From: Ariolimax columbianus
Lineage: Eukaryota; Mollusca; Gastropoda; Stylommatophora; Arionidae
Assembly: GCA_036924085.1 (NCBI GenBank)
Contig: JAVGWX010000011.1
Location: 29,896,317-29,960,316 of the forward strand
Length of the DNA stretch: 64,000 nt
Direction of reading: 5' to 3'
Shown here piece after piece: positions 63,425 through 64,000 of the stretch. A model generated the notes under the pieces. The model saw only the letters and a list, made by a program, of their open reading frames with translations, did no database searches and was not told the origin of the DNA. The position numbers were made by a program, and so were the translations under genes. Every line of letters starts with the position of its first letter. The first letter of the stretch is position 1.

Positions 63425-63529
63425 GTAAGTATCTGGATTTTAAAATGGCTTTGCTATTACTCTTGTGATTATATTTTGATTATCAAATAAAGATTTGCCT
63501 GCTTCAAATGATTTGTTCTCAAATTTTGC

Positions 63530-63855
63530 AGCGAGATCAAGACGCTGAGAAGCTCATGAGCTGCACAGGTCAGCGACCTATAGCGTCAGGTCCAGCTAAC
63601 CAGAGTTACTAAAACCCTTCTACACCTTCATGCGGTGATCCTGGATTACAGATTGCAACAGAGCAGACTCGCTAAGAAGGGATTGAAGAGGGAAGGCTAA
63701 CCCGGTACTCAAAAATGCTTGCTGAAGTTGGATGTTTTGGACCGAAAGGTGCAAAATCAGTCAACCTGTAAACTATGACAATGCATTCTGTTGTCTGGAC
63801 TACTTCCTGTATAATCTCCTGCAGGAGATTGAGAATGTACAAAGAAGCAGCAATT
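63530..63855 (+). repeat. rep-B copy in intron 19
   Basis: AGATCAAGACGCTGAGAAGC, CCTTCATGCGGTGATCCTGG, AGAAGGGATTGAAGAGGGAA, GAAGTTGGATGTTTTGGACC, CAGGAGATTGAGAATGTAC. The frame of exon 19 does not continue into it. Confidence 0.83.
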
Positions 63856-64000
63856 GGGAAGGGAGAGAAATGAAATAAGTGAATAGAAGCAACACTATCA
63901 TCTCATGAATATATGATTTGATTTTTATCAGGAGCTGTTTATTCAAAAAGCATATGTCATGTAAACATCTGTATTATTCAACATAATCCCCAACATCTTG

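Overview
This is animal nuclear DNA: one split gene with GT-AG introns, sitting in sequence crowded with decayed retroelements and minisatellites. The gene encodes carnitine O-palmitoyltransferase 1 (CPT1), read on the + strand. I placed 19 coding exons between 11028 and 63424. Their intron phases agree at every junction and they give 711 codons. The start Met, the malonyl-CoA-sensing N-terminus (E3, H5), both outer-membrane helices, the catalytic His (H472) and the GGGFGP motif are all inside. The last roughly 60 residues, by comparison with human CPT1A, lie past the right edge. Organism: the gene and the repeat style (several tRNA-derived SINE families, RTE-like, CR1/L2-like and RNase H-bearing LINEs, many 16-50 bp minisatellites) suggest an invertebrate. 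A mollusc, perhaps a gastropod, is my guess; the sequence does not prove it.

Layout. 1-11.0 kb is upstream DNA with LINE remnants, dispersed repeats and four minisatellites, and no host gene that I can support. 11.0-19.3 kb is exon 1 and intron 1, holding a nested piggyBac-like element, LINE pieces and a 1.6-kb array of about 63 units of 25 bp. 19.3-28.0 kb holds exons 2-7 with CR1/L2-like pieces, a mariner remnant and a G/T-only intron 3. 28.0-38.9 kb holds exons 8-11 with a 33-unit 40-bp array and a LINE interrupted by a hairpin-bearing insertion. 38.9-46.1 kb holds exons 12 and 13; intron 11 is the longest after intron 1 and contains a 2.5-kb LINE with two internal minisatellites. 46.1-63.4 kb holds exons 14-19 with more LINE, SINE and repeat copies. 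The window ends inside intron 19.

Three dispersed families recur and are named here by me. rep-A is about 340 bp, with an AAC-rich end. rep-B is about 330 bp, with a GAA-rich tail and 11 copies or fragments. rep-C is about 0.5 kb, with 7-8 copies. None encodes a protein I recognise.

The best leads are structural. (1) At least eight minisatellites lie inside, or abut, transposon-derived coding or repeat sequence and look seeded from it. (2) A 311-bp insertion with a 15-bp [10 protein letters not shown] duplication opens with a perfect 37-bp hairpin and carries a hammerhead-like core. (3) Two other nested insertions have 13-bp duplications. (4) The catalytic His of CPT1 is carried by a 26-nt microexon. 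I did not find a defence system, operon or other unknown multi-gene system. Repeat classification and copy counts were done by eye and are approximate.
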